From contig URQX01000094.1 in the NCBI GenBank assembly GCA_900550175.1, positions 1 to 6,074 of the forward strand: DNA of 6,074 bases. Reading direction: 5' to 3'. This document shows, one piece after another, positions 1-5,761 of the stretch. The notes beneath the pieces are model-generated. The model was not told the origin of the DNA. It was given only the letters and a program-made list of their open reading frames with translations, and did not search any database. The position numbers and the translations under genes are program-made. Source of the stretch: an uncultured Veillonella sp. (GTDB taxonomy: Bacteria; Bacillota; Negativicutes; Veillonellales; Veillonellaceae). Within the stretch, counting starts at the first letter, position 1. Each line of letters opens with the position of its first letter.

Positions 1-53
1 TGTACAATCATAGTAATTAATAATATATATTGTTTTGGGAATGAGAGTGTTTT

Positions 54-572
54 ATGAAATTTAACTATGGTGATACATTGCGTATCCGAAATGAGTTATA
101 TACGATTCTAGGCAAAATTCGTTACATTGATACTCATAGGAGAATTTGGTATAAGTATAAGCTAGTTAAGCATAAGAATAATGGTGAATTTTGGATCTGT
201 TGGAATAAAAAACCTGGTGTATATCAGTTTACAAAGCTATGTGGCAAAGTGATACCATCTGATATGAATTTAGTACATCGAGGTTATCAGATGGCAATAG
301 GTACAAGAGGGGATATAGATATAGATATTGCTGCTGTCTCTCGTTATGAAGAGTATGAAGATGATAATGGTACACATGTACTTACTATTGAGAAAGGGGC
401 TCATACGGTAGAGTATTCAAAAGGTGTTTATATTGAGAAAAAATATGTATCTCTTGAAAAGAATGTAGAATTAACTAAGCCTATTCTAGATAAAATGGAT
501 ACCGTTCAGAAAATGAGGTTCATAGGTCCAATTATTTGGTTTTTGGCAAATTTACTAAACAATAAAAGGTAG
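54..572 (+). CDS. Uncharacterised protein, DUF4178-like N-terminal half
   Basis: Function unknown. The 172-residue product has no signal peptide. Residues 5-60 read like the beta-rich DUF4178 fold: a Gly-Asp opening (GDTLRI), then YTILGKIRY, a WYKYKLV strand and EFWICW, matching that family's pattern of short strands with conserved Trp/Tyr. This family call comes from pattern memory and is only moderately secure. Residues 81-135 are acidic then strand-rich (RGDIDIDIAAV, EEYEDDNG, GVYIEKKYVSL). The C-terminal end (about 154-168) is a short hydrophobic or amphipathic segment followed by basic residues, perhaps membrane-associating. The ATG at 54 is preceded by a weak purine stretch (GAGAG, 44-48), and the nearby ATG at 41 is out of frame. 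The stop codon lies inside the terminator stem. The gene converges on pgtP, and no partner gene is visible upstream because the window begins there. Confidence 0.75.
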   Translation: MKFNYGDTLRIRNELYTILGKIRYIDTHRRIWYKYKLVKHKNNGEFWICWNKKPGVYQFTKLCGKVIPSDMNLVHRGYQMAIGTRGDIDIDIAAVSRYEEYEDDNGTHVLTIEKGAHTVEYSKGVYIEKKYVSLEKNVELTKPILDKMDTVQKMRFIGPIIWFLANLLNNKR

Positions 573-598
573 TAACAATTTCTTGTTACTACCTTTTT
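564..598. terminator. Bidirectional rho-independent terminator between convergent genes
   Basis: Positions 564-578 (AAAAGGTAGTAACAA) pair perfectly with 583-597 (TTGTTACTACCTTTT), giving a 15-bp stem with a 4-base loop. The stem is flanked by A-runs on the left and T-runs on the right, so it can end transcription of the 54-572 gene rightward and of pgtP leftward. The TAG stop of the upstream gene (570-572) lies within the left arm. Confidence 0.9.
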
Positions 599-612
599 GT
601 TTGCTCTAGAAT

Positions 613-1986
613 TTAGTTGTTAGCTTCAGCTGGTTGAAGTTGTTCGAGTTCTGCTTCTTTAGCATCCAATTCTTTTGCACCAAAGTGGGCAAGTACACAG
701 AATGTAATACAAAGAACACATGCTACCAATAAGAGATAGAAACCTGCATTCCAGCCAAATTTATCTGCCAACACACCGAATAGTGTTGTACCAAGGTTGG
801 CACCTACGATGTAACTCATAAAGCCACGAAGGCCAACAGCAGAGCCTACAGCGAATGGAGGTACAATATCCATAGTTTGTACAGATGCTAAGAATTGAGG
901 AATGTAGATTAGGCAACCTACAATAGCAGCAAAGAATGTAACCCATAAGAGGGATTCACTTTGCCAATAGCCAAAGATACAGAAGAAGATAATACTTACT
1001 GCAATGATTGCTGGAGGCATACGATAACCTTTAAAGAATTTATCGGAAATATAACCAGCAAAAATTGTAGAAGGAATTGCTGCCCATTCGAAGAATAAGA
1101 AGGCAATAGACATTTCCGCTTTAGAGAAGCCTTTCACTTGTAATAAGTAAATAGGCAACCATGTAAGCATACCGAAACGAATCATATAAACGAATGTATC
1201 AACTAGAGATACATACCAAGCATTTTTATTTTTTAGTACATATTGTACAAAGATTTGTCTTGTGCTTAGGTGAGGTGCTTCTGCACTTCTATGTGCTTTA
1301 TGAGATGTATCGGCAATGATTTCACTAGTTGGTGGTAAGCCTTCTCGTTCTGGACTTTCTTTAATCAAGAAGCAAATAATAAGAGCTACTACAATCGCAA
1401 TAATTGCAGGAATACCATAGCTGCCTAATTGCCAGTGATCAGTAGTGGTGAAGTATAACGCAGCAGCTACGATTGGTGCTACGATACCGCCACCAAGATT
1501 ATGGGAGATATTCCAAATTGCCCCAAAGCGACCACGTTCTTGTTTTGGATACCATTTAGCAAGTGTGATGAAGGATGGGCCTACACCAAAGCCTTGGAAG
1601 AAACCATTAAGAACTACTAATACTAAGAAGAAAGCGAGACTGTCGGCAAAGCTCATAAAGATATTGATAATTGCACAGCAAATAAGACCGAAAGCCATAA
1701 ATTTTGCAGGGCTTGCTTTGTCAGCAAGACTACTCATGAAGCCTTTACTTAGACCGTAGGCGATAAGCATACCACTAGATAGCAAACCGATTTCCGTTTT
1801 GCTCATGTGTAAGATATCTGATAAAAAATGAGTTGATAAGGCAAAGTTGTTACGAACGATATAGTACGCAGCGTAACCAATAAATACACCGGCTAGAGAT
1901 TGAAATCTATATTTGTAATATAAATTCATAATCATATTCTGTGGAACCGATGGTTTTGCCTCTTTTGGTTGTAGAAATGAAAACAT
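613..1986 (-). CDS. pgtP: Organophosphate:phosphate antiporter, PgtP-like (phosphoglycerate/PEP transporter)
   Basis: A 457-residue inner-membrane carrier of the major facilitator superfamily, organophosphate:Pi antiporter (OPA) family, which exchanges an external phosphorylated compound for internal phosphate. Twelve hydrophobic segments fall in two halves, with a hydrophilic central loop at about 208-242. Residues equivalent to the substrate site of E. coli GlpT are present: Arg45 (IVRNNF), Lys81 (GLSKG), His162 (NISHNLGGG) and Arg270 (YMIRFG). The run YYIVRNNFALST, the segment GMLIAYGLSKGFMSSLADKA and FLFFEWAAIPST resemble Salmonella PgtP (3-phosphoglycerate, 2-phosphoglycerate, PEP) more than GlpT or UhpT, as far as I recall those sequences. 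Length is close to that of PgtP. The ATG is set by a GAAAGGT site 7 bases upstream. The pgtABC regulatory genes found with Salmonella pgtP are not in the window. It is transcribed away from pstS. OPA family membership is very secure; the exact substrate is inferred. Confidence 0.9.
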   Translation of the reverse strand: MFSFLQPKEAKPSVPQNMIMNLYYKYRFQSLAGVFIGYAAYYIVRNNFALSTHFLSDILHMSKTEIGLLSSGMLIAYGLSKGFMSSLADKASPAKFMAFGLICCAIINIFMSFADSLAFFLVLVVLNGFFQGFGVGPSFITLAKWYPKQERGRFGAIWNISHNLGGGIVAPIVAAALYFTTTDHWQLGSYGIPAIIAIVVALIICFLIKESPEREGLPPTSEIIADTSHKAHRSAEAPHLSTRQIFVQYVLKNKNAWYVSLVDTFVYMIRFGMLTWLPIYLLQVKGFSKAEMSIAFLFFEWAAIPSTIFAGYISDKFFKGYRMPPAIIAVSIIFFCIFGYWQSESLLWVTFFAAIVGCLIYIPQFLASVQTMDIVPPFAVGSAVGLRGFMSYIVGANLGTTLFGVLADKFGWNAGFYLLLVACVLCITFCVLAHFGAKELDAKEAELEQLQPAEANN

Positions 1987-1993
1987 AGTTATT

Positions 1994-2000
1994 ACCTTTC
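1994..2000 (-). promoter_or_regulatory. Ribosome binding site of the pgtP-like gene
   Basis: On the minus strand, GAAAGGT lies 7 bases before the ATG at 1986-1984. It supports that start. Confidence 0.7.
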
Positions 2001-2032
2001 TTTCATAATAACCAAATTCTAGTGCACTGCTT

Positions 2033-2062
2033 ATACTACCATTTATAGACGATTTATGTAAA
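2033..2062 (-). promoter_or_regulatory. Candidate promoter for the pgtP-like gene
   Basis: Minus strand: TTTACA (2062-2057), 18-base spacer, TAGTAT (2038-2033), which would give a leader of about 40 bases. An overlapping alternative is TTAATC (2069-2064), 16 bases, TATAAA (2047-2042). Neither is a strong match, and an AT-rich region gives such matches by chance. Confidence 0.35.
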
Positions 2063-2201
2063 TGATTAATGCTACTAAATTAAGCGTTAGAATTATAAAA
2101 TTAATTGATATATGATTATTTTACAGAAAAATGTTATTTATATGTATATAATAGGCTTAGGATATAGTAACATGTGGTAGAAACACTGCATTCTATAGGC
2201 T

Positions 2202-2246
2202 TTGAAATTTATTGTAATGACGATTTATATTTTGGTATAATTATAC
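2202..2246 (+). promoter_or_regulatory. pstS promoter with extended -10 and overlapping palindrome
   Basis: TTGTAA (2212-2217), 18-base spacer and TATAAT (2236-2241), with TGG directly before the -10 (2233-2235) forming an extended -10 element. Transcription should begin near 2248, giving a leader of about 45 bases before pstS. Two features could be operator sequence: a perfect 12-base palindrome GTATAATTATAC (2235-2246) covering the -10, and an imperfect direct repeat TTGAAAT (2202-2208) / TTGTAAT (2212-2218) spaced 10 bases, overlapping the -35. The repeat loosely recalls Pho boxes, whose units are 11 bases apart, but does not match that consensus well. Confidence 0.65.
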
Positions 2247-2279
2247 TAATGCTGAATTGTTCTTAGTTATTATTATTTT

Positions 2280-2286
2280 AAGGAGA
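2280..2286 (+). promoter_or_regulatory. Ribosome binding site deciding the pstS start
   Basis: AAGGAGA lies 6 bases before the ATG at 2293. An in-frame ATG at 2257 lies upstream of this site and lacks a Shine-Dalgarno sequence. It would also put twelve extra residues ahead of a normal lipoprotein signal peptide, so 2293 is the start. Confidence 0.85.
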
Positions 2287-2292
2287 TTGTAT

Positions 2293-3183
2293 ATGAAAGG
2301 TTTTACTAAACGTGCTATACTCGCTGCTTGTGTTGGTGCAGCCATGCTTATTACTGTAGGTTGTGGTTCTAATCAAAGTTCCCAATCTACTCAATTGACA
2401 TATAATGGTTCCTCCACATTGGCACCGGTTATTTCTAAGATTGCTACAGATTTTACAGAAAAGAATAAAACTTGGAGTCATGCAGATAGCTCTTTGCCAG
2501 ATAAAGATATTACTATCTATGTATCGTCTGGTGGTTCTGGCACTGGGATTAAAGCGGTTATCGATGGCACTGCGGACTTCGGTTTAGTTGCACGGGAAGT
2601 AAAAGACAGCGAAAAAGCAAAAATCAAAGATTACAATGAAATTAAAGTAGGTATTGATGCCTTAACAATTGCCGTAAATCCTGAAAACCCTTTATATGCT
2701 ATAAAAGATAATCTTACTAAAGAAGAAATCATTAAAATCTTCTCTGGAGAGTACAAAACATGGAATCAAGTTGATCCTTCCTTGCCAAATCAAGAGATTA
2801 TCGTAGTAACGCGCGATCTTGGTGGCGGTGCTCATGAAGTATTCCAACAAAAAATCATGGGTTCTGTAGAGGTAACTAAAGATGCAATCCAAGCTCCATC
2901 CATGGGTGCTCTTGTAACAAAAGTTAAAGAAAATAAATATGCTATCGGTTACGCATCGTATGGTATGTTAGGTCAAAATAAAGGCCAAATCGTTGCCTTC
3001 AAAGTTAATGGTGTAGCTCCAACAGACGAAACGATTACTGATGGTTCCTACATGATTCAACGTCCACTTCTTATCGTAGGTAAAGGTAATATGGGCGGTG
3101 CAGCAGACGCTTTCACAAAATATTTGAAGTCTGAAGAAGGACGTAAAGTTATTCATAAAATGGGCTTTGTTCCTGTAAACTAA
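2293..3183 (+). CDS. pstS: Phosphate ABC transporter substrate-binding lipoprotein PstS (divergent)
   Basis: This 296-residue protein captures the ligand outside the inner membrane and hands it to the PstC/PstA channel. Residues 1-23 form a lipoprotein signal peptide (basic MKGFTKR, hydrophobic core, ITVGC), with Cys24 the predicted lipidated residue, so it is membrane-anchored. A Ser/Gln-rich linker follows. The first phosphate-binding loop is intact (YNGSSTLAP, GSST at 39-42), as is the second (SSGGSGTG, 78-85), and GTADFGLVAR (92-101) is typical of the family. The third loop is unusual. Where E. coli has R-A-D-G-S-G-T (Arg135, Ser139, Gly140, Thr141), this protein reads R174-D-L-G-G-G-A180, keeping the Arg and Gly but losing both hydroxyl side chains. 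It is first in the operon, with its own promoter and a terminator-like hairpin behind it, which should raise its level over the channel subunits. PstS family is secure; phosphate as the sole ligand is less so. Confidence 0.9.
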   Translation: MKGFTKRAILAACVGAAMLITVGCGSNQSSQSTQLTYNGSSTLAPVISKIATDFTEKNKTWSHADSSLPDKDITIYVSSGGSGTGIKAVIDGTADFGLVAREVKDSEKAKIKDYNEIKVGIDALTIAVNPENPLYAIKDNLTKEEIIKIFSGEYKTWNQVDPSLPNQEIIVVTRDLGGGAHEVFQQKIMGSVEVTKDAIQAPSMGALVTKVKENKYAIGYASYGMLGQNKGQIVAFKVNGVAPTDETITDGSYMIQRPLLIVGKGNMGGAADAFTKYLKSEEGRKVIHKMGFVPVN

Positions 3184-3194
3184 TCAGATAGAAT

Positions 3195-3222
3195 AAAAGC
3201 AAGGCTGCGGCCTTGCTTTTTT
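3195..3222 (+). terminator. Intra-operon terminator/attenuator between pstS and pstC
   Basis: AAAAGCAAGGC (3195-3205) pairs with GCCTTGCTTTT (3210-3220) around a 4-base loop, followed by further T residues (six in a row, 3217-3222). This is a complete intrinsic terminator 11 bases after the pstS stop. Because pstC follows at once without an evident promoter, partial termination is the likely role, giving more pstS than pstCAB message. The 3' half could also protect the pstS transcript from exonucleases. Confidence 0.85.
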
Positions 3223-3228
3223 CTTATG

Positions 3229-3235
3229 AAAGGAG
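3229..3235 (+). promoter_or_regulatory. Ribosome binding site deciding the pstC start
   Basis: AAAGGAG lies 5 bases before the ATG at 3241. The in-frame ATG at 3226 is itself followed by this site and preceded only by the terminator T-run, so it is not the likely start. Confidence 0.8.
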
Positions 3236-3240
3236 AGACT

Positions 3241-4122
3241 ATGCATTTATCAGATCGTTTTACATCTGGCATAGTACCGATTATGGCGGTATCTATTCTC
3301 GTCTTATATATAGGGCTTGTGCTTTATATGGCGATAGAGGCGTGGCCTGCTTTGATACATATGTCTTGGACGGATATTGTAACTGGTACAGTCTGGAAGC
3401 CTATGGCACAGAGCCCTGTATTAGGTCTAGCTTATATTATTTCTGCGAGCCTCTATGTATCGCTGTTATCTTTGATATGGGCGTTGCCCTTGGGGATTGG
3501 TACCTCTGTAGGTTTGAGTCTAGGCGTATCGCCACGTATTCGTCAATTTTGCTTATCCACTATAGATATGATTGCCGGTATACCTTCTGTTATTGTTGGT
3601 TTTATCGGTCTTGCCGTAGTGGTTCCGGCCATTCAATCGATGTTTTCTTTGTCTACTGGTGAGTCTATTTTATCGGCTAGTCTCGTATTAGCCTTTATGA
3701 TTTTGCCCTATATTGTGACTCACTGTACGGAATCCATCGAAACCTATCGTCGACGTTATGAAGAAACGGCGTTAGGCCTAGGTATATCACCGTGGCATAC
3801 CATGAAAACTATCATATTACCTAGTGCTAAAGGTTCGATCATTCTTAGTTCTGTGCTAGCCTTCTCCCGTGCTATGGGAGAGACCATGGCCGTTATGATG
3901 GTTGTCGGTAATGCGCCAATCTTGCCTAATTTGCTGGGTAAGGCTGAGCCGATTCCATCTCTCATTGCGCTTGAAATGGGTAGTGTAGAGTATAATAGCT
4001 TGCATTATAGCGGTTTATATGTAGCAGCTTTAGTATTGCTAATCATTTTGATGCTGACTAATGTTCTAGTCTATATGTATTCTTGGAAAACTAGAAAGGA
4101 CGGTCATCATGAAGTTATCTAA
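3241..4122 (+). CDS. pstC: Phosphate ABC transporter permease PstC
   Basis: One of the two inner-membrane channel subunits of the Pst importer, 293 residues and somewhat shorter than E. coli PstC. About six membrane segments can be read, near 11-32, 60-84, 108-132, 141-160, 198-222 and 258-280. Family marks are AGIPSVIVGFIGL (112-124), the cytoplasmic EAA-type loop EETALGLGISPWHTMKTIIL (174-193) followed by PSAKGS, which docks on the ATPase, and RAMGET (210-215), the charged transmembrane motif of PstC proteins. Arg210 and Glu214 are retained here, unlike in the partner PstA. It follows pstS by 57 bases across a terminator-like hairpin, and its last 14 bases overlap pstA, implying coupled translation. 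The first 15 bases of the longest frame are excluded on ribosome-binding-site grounds. Confidence 0.92.
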   Translation: MHLSDRFTSGIVPIMAVSILVLYIGLVLYMAIEAWPALIHMSWTDIVTGTVWKPMAQSPVLGLAYIISASLYVSLLSLIWALPLGIGTSVGLSLGVSPRIRQFCLSTIDMIAGIPSVIVGFIGLAVVVPAIQSMFSLSTGESILSASLVLAFMILPYIVTHCTESIETYRRRYEETALGLGISPWHTMKTIILPSAKGSIILSSVLAFSRAMGETMAVMMVVGNAPILPNLLGKAEPIPSLIALEMGSVEYNSLHYSGLYVAALVLLIILMLTNVLVYMYSWKTRKDGHHEVI

Positions 4123-4927
4123 TCTTGCGTTAGCTACTTGGGCTTATGGCAGTCTAATCCTAGTTATGGCAATACTCATCGCTGCTTGTGCCTACATTGT
4201 GTATCATGGTGGACCGTTAATCACTGTTGATTTCCTCTGGCTCTACCCAGCGGGTATGCCTCTCGGTGTAGAAGGGGGCATATTCCCTGCCATAATCGGC
4301 AGTATTTTAGAGGGCCTATTAACAGCTTCTATGGCGGCTATTGTAAGTATTCCTTGTGCTCTTTACATGGTATATGGCAATATTTCTCGTTGGAAATCAG
4401 AATGCTTTTTATTCACTCTACGCTGTATGTCCGGATTACCATCTGTATTGATTGGCTTGTTCGGTTATAGTGTACTGATTTTATATTTAGGTATCGATAA
4501 AAGCTTATTATCTGCGTCGATTACGTTGACGGTAATGGTTATACCTTTTATTACCTTGCGCCTTGTGAAAGTATTCCACGAGTTTCCTCGTGAAACGTAT
4601 GAGGCGGCTCTCAATATGGGGCTTTCATCGAGTTATATATGGATGCATATGGTCATCCCTAGTGCTATGCGAGACGGATTAAGCGCTATAGCCCTTGGGG
4701 CCGCCTATGCGATGGGGGCCACCGCACCGATAATGTACACTGGCGCCGTATTATATACGCGGTCCATACCGAATATAACAGATCCATTTATGGCCTTGCC
4801 ATATCATCTGTACATTTTGGTTAACGAAGGCTATTCAGTAGATTTGGCCTATGCCACAGCCTTCGTGTTGATGGTTATATTACTTTGTATTAATATTATT
4901 TGTCGCTGGATAGGAGGGCGGTCTTGA
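4109..4927 (+). CDS. pstA: Phosphate ABC transporter permease PstA (atypical charged motif)
   Basis: Second channel subunit of the Pst importer, 272 residues, slightly short for the family. Membrane segments lie near 11-32, 57-80, 107-129, 131-153, 188-212 and 246-267. GGIFPAIIGS (56-65), SGLPSVLIGLFGYS (108-121) and the EAA-type loop YEAALNMGLSSSYIWMHMVI (164-183) place it in the PstA family. The odd point is residues 200-207. Most PstA proteins have R-x-x-GETAP; here the run is Y200-A-M-G-A204-T-A-P, so both the Arg (Arg220 in E. coli as I recall) and the Glu are gone. Translation starts at an ATG 8 bases after AAAGGA (4095-4100), inside the end of pstC. Its TGA shares one base with the pstB ATG. 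Whether the change alters substrate, or compensates for the changed PstS pocket, cannot be told from sequence. Confidence 0.9.
   Translation: MKLSNLALATWAYGSLILVMAILIAACAYIVYHGGPLITVDFLWLYPAGMPLGVEGGIFPAIIGSILEGLLTASMAAIVSIPCALYMVYGNISRWKSECFLFTLRCMSGLPSVLIGLFGYSVLILYLGIDKSLLSASITLTVMVIPFITLRLVKVFHEFPRETYEAALNMGLSSSYIWMHMVIPSAMRDGLSAIALGAAYAMGATAPIMYTGAVLYTRSIPNITDPFMALPYHLYILVNEGYSVDLAYATAFVLMVILLCINIICRWIGGRS
4912..4917 (+). promoter_or_regulatory. Ribosome binding site deciding the pstB start
   Basis: AGGAGG lies 9 bases before the ATG at 4927. The same frame is open back to a TTG at 4900, but that would put this site inside the coding sequence. A TTG at 4924 is a minor alternative. The ATG overlaps the pstA stop as TGATG. 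Confidence 0.8.
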
Positions 4928-5670
4928 TGAGCATCATATTAGATATTCAAAATATAGAGGTGTCCATTGATGAGCATCCTATTTTGCAACACATAACCTT
5001 GCCTATTACAGAACATGCTATTACAGCTGTGATTGGGCCGTCCGGCTGTGGTAAAAGTACATTGCTAGCTACACTTAACGGTAGCTTACAGGCACCGAAA
5101 AAAGTCAGCAATGGACAGATTGTTTACAATGGACTATCTATAGATTCAATGAATCCCCAATTACGTCGTCGCCAAATCGGTCTTATCGGCCAACAACCAA
5201 CCGTATTTCCTGGCACTATTGAAGATAATATGTTATTTGCCCTAAATTATTATAAAGAGATATCTGTTATAGACAGAAAGGCTAAAGCTATACAATGCTT
5301 AGAGCAGGCAGGATTATATAGCGAAATCAATAGTGATATGAAACGTTTAGCAAGTTCTTTGTCAGGAGGTCAGCAACAGCGTTTGTGTATTGCACGAAGC
5401 TTGACTGTAGATCCCCGAGTAATGCTCTTTGATGAGCCATGTTCTGCTCTTGATATAAAGAATAGTTTGCATATTGAATCATTACTGACAGAGCTAAAAG
5501 CAAAACAAACGATTGTCATTGTTACTCATAATTTACAACAAGCTCGACGTATTGCAGACTACACCGTATTTATGAATGAAGGCCGAGTTGTAGAATGGGG
5601 GGCTACAGAGCAAATATTCTCTAATCCAAGAGATATTTTAACTAAGGATTATTTAGCTTTTTGTGGCTAA
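4927..5670 (+). CDS. pstB: Phosphate ABC transporter ATP-binding protein PstB
   Basis: A 247-residue cytoplasmic ATPase that powers the PstC/PstA channel, about ten residues shorter than E. coli PstB. Motifs in order: Walker A GPSGCGKST (37-45), Q-loop Gln89, signature LSGGQQQR (145-152) continuing LCIAR (a PstB hallmark), Walker B VMLFDE (165-170, catalytic Glu170), D-loop SALD (173-176) and switch His201 (VTHN). All catalytic residues are present, so it should be active. The Q-loop surroundings are LIGQQPTVFP rather than the usual VFQKPNPFP, and CSALD replaces TSALD, in line with the divergence of the other subunits. It is translationally coupled to pstA by a one-base overlap. No phoU follows in the remaining 400 bases, and no terminator lies directly behind the stop. 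The first downstream one is at 5847-5894. Confidence 0.92.
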   Translation: MSIILDIQNIEVSIDEHPILQHITLPITEHAITAVIGPSGCGKSTLLATLNGSLQAPKKVSNGQIVYNGLSIDSMNPQLRRRQIGLIGQQPTVFPGTIEDNMLFALNYYKEISVIDRKAKAIQCLEQAGLYSEINSDMKRLASSLSGGQQQRLCIARSLTVDPRVMLFDEPCSALDIKNSLHIESLLTELKAKQTIVIVTHNLQQARRIADYTVFMNEGRVVEWGATEQIFSNPRDILTKDYLAFCG

Positions 5671-5727
5671 CAGTAACTTTTATGAATATGTTAATAATTC
5701 TTATACAGATAAATTATTTATAAAATA
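5671..5727 (+). other. AT-rich gap after pstB without terminator
   Basis: No stem followed by T-run is seen here. A short palindrome-like stretch (ATAAATTATTTAT, 5709-5721) is probably base composition. Transcription of pst may continue to the terminator at 5847-5894. Confidence 0.4.
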
Positions 5728-5756
5728 TTGACAAAATCAGTTTATAATTGTATATT
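5728..5756 (+). promoter_or_regulatory. Strong sigma-70-type promoter upstream of a structured RNA
   Basis: A perfect -35 TTGACA (5728-5733), a 17-base spacer and TATATT (5751-5756) predict a start near 5762-5764. It is the best promoter in the window, and no good open reading frame follows it until 6064. Confidence 0.8.
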
Positions 5757-5761
5757 ATAGG

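Noticed and set aside
1445..1759. 104-residue plus-strand frame antisense to the pgtP-like gene
   Set aside because: It is a mirror of the coding strand with no ribosome site and no recognisable motif.
2147..2152. Second TATAAT as a further pstS promoter
   Set aside because: The nearest -35-like TTTACA (2120-2125) is 21 bases away, too far, and the region is simply AT-rich.
2257..2292. Upstream in-frame ATG extending pstS by twelve residues
   Set aside because: It has no Shine-Dalgarno sequence, it would place AAGGAGA inside the gene, and it would lengthen an already complete signal peptide.
3213..3662. 149-residue plus-strand frame overlapping pstC
   Set aside because: It is a shadow frame rich in Tyr/Cys/Arg from membrane-protein codons. 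The pstC frame has full family motifs.
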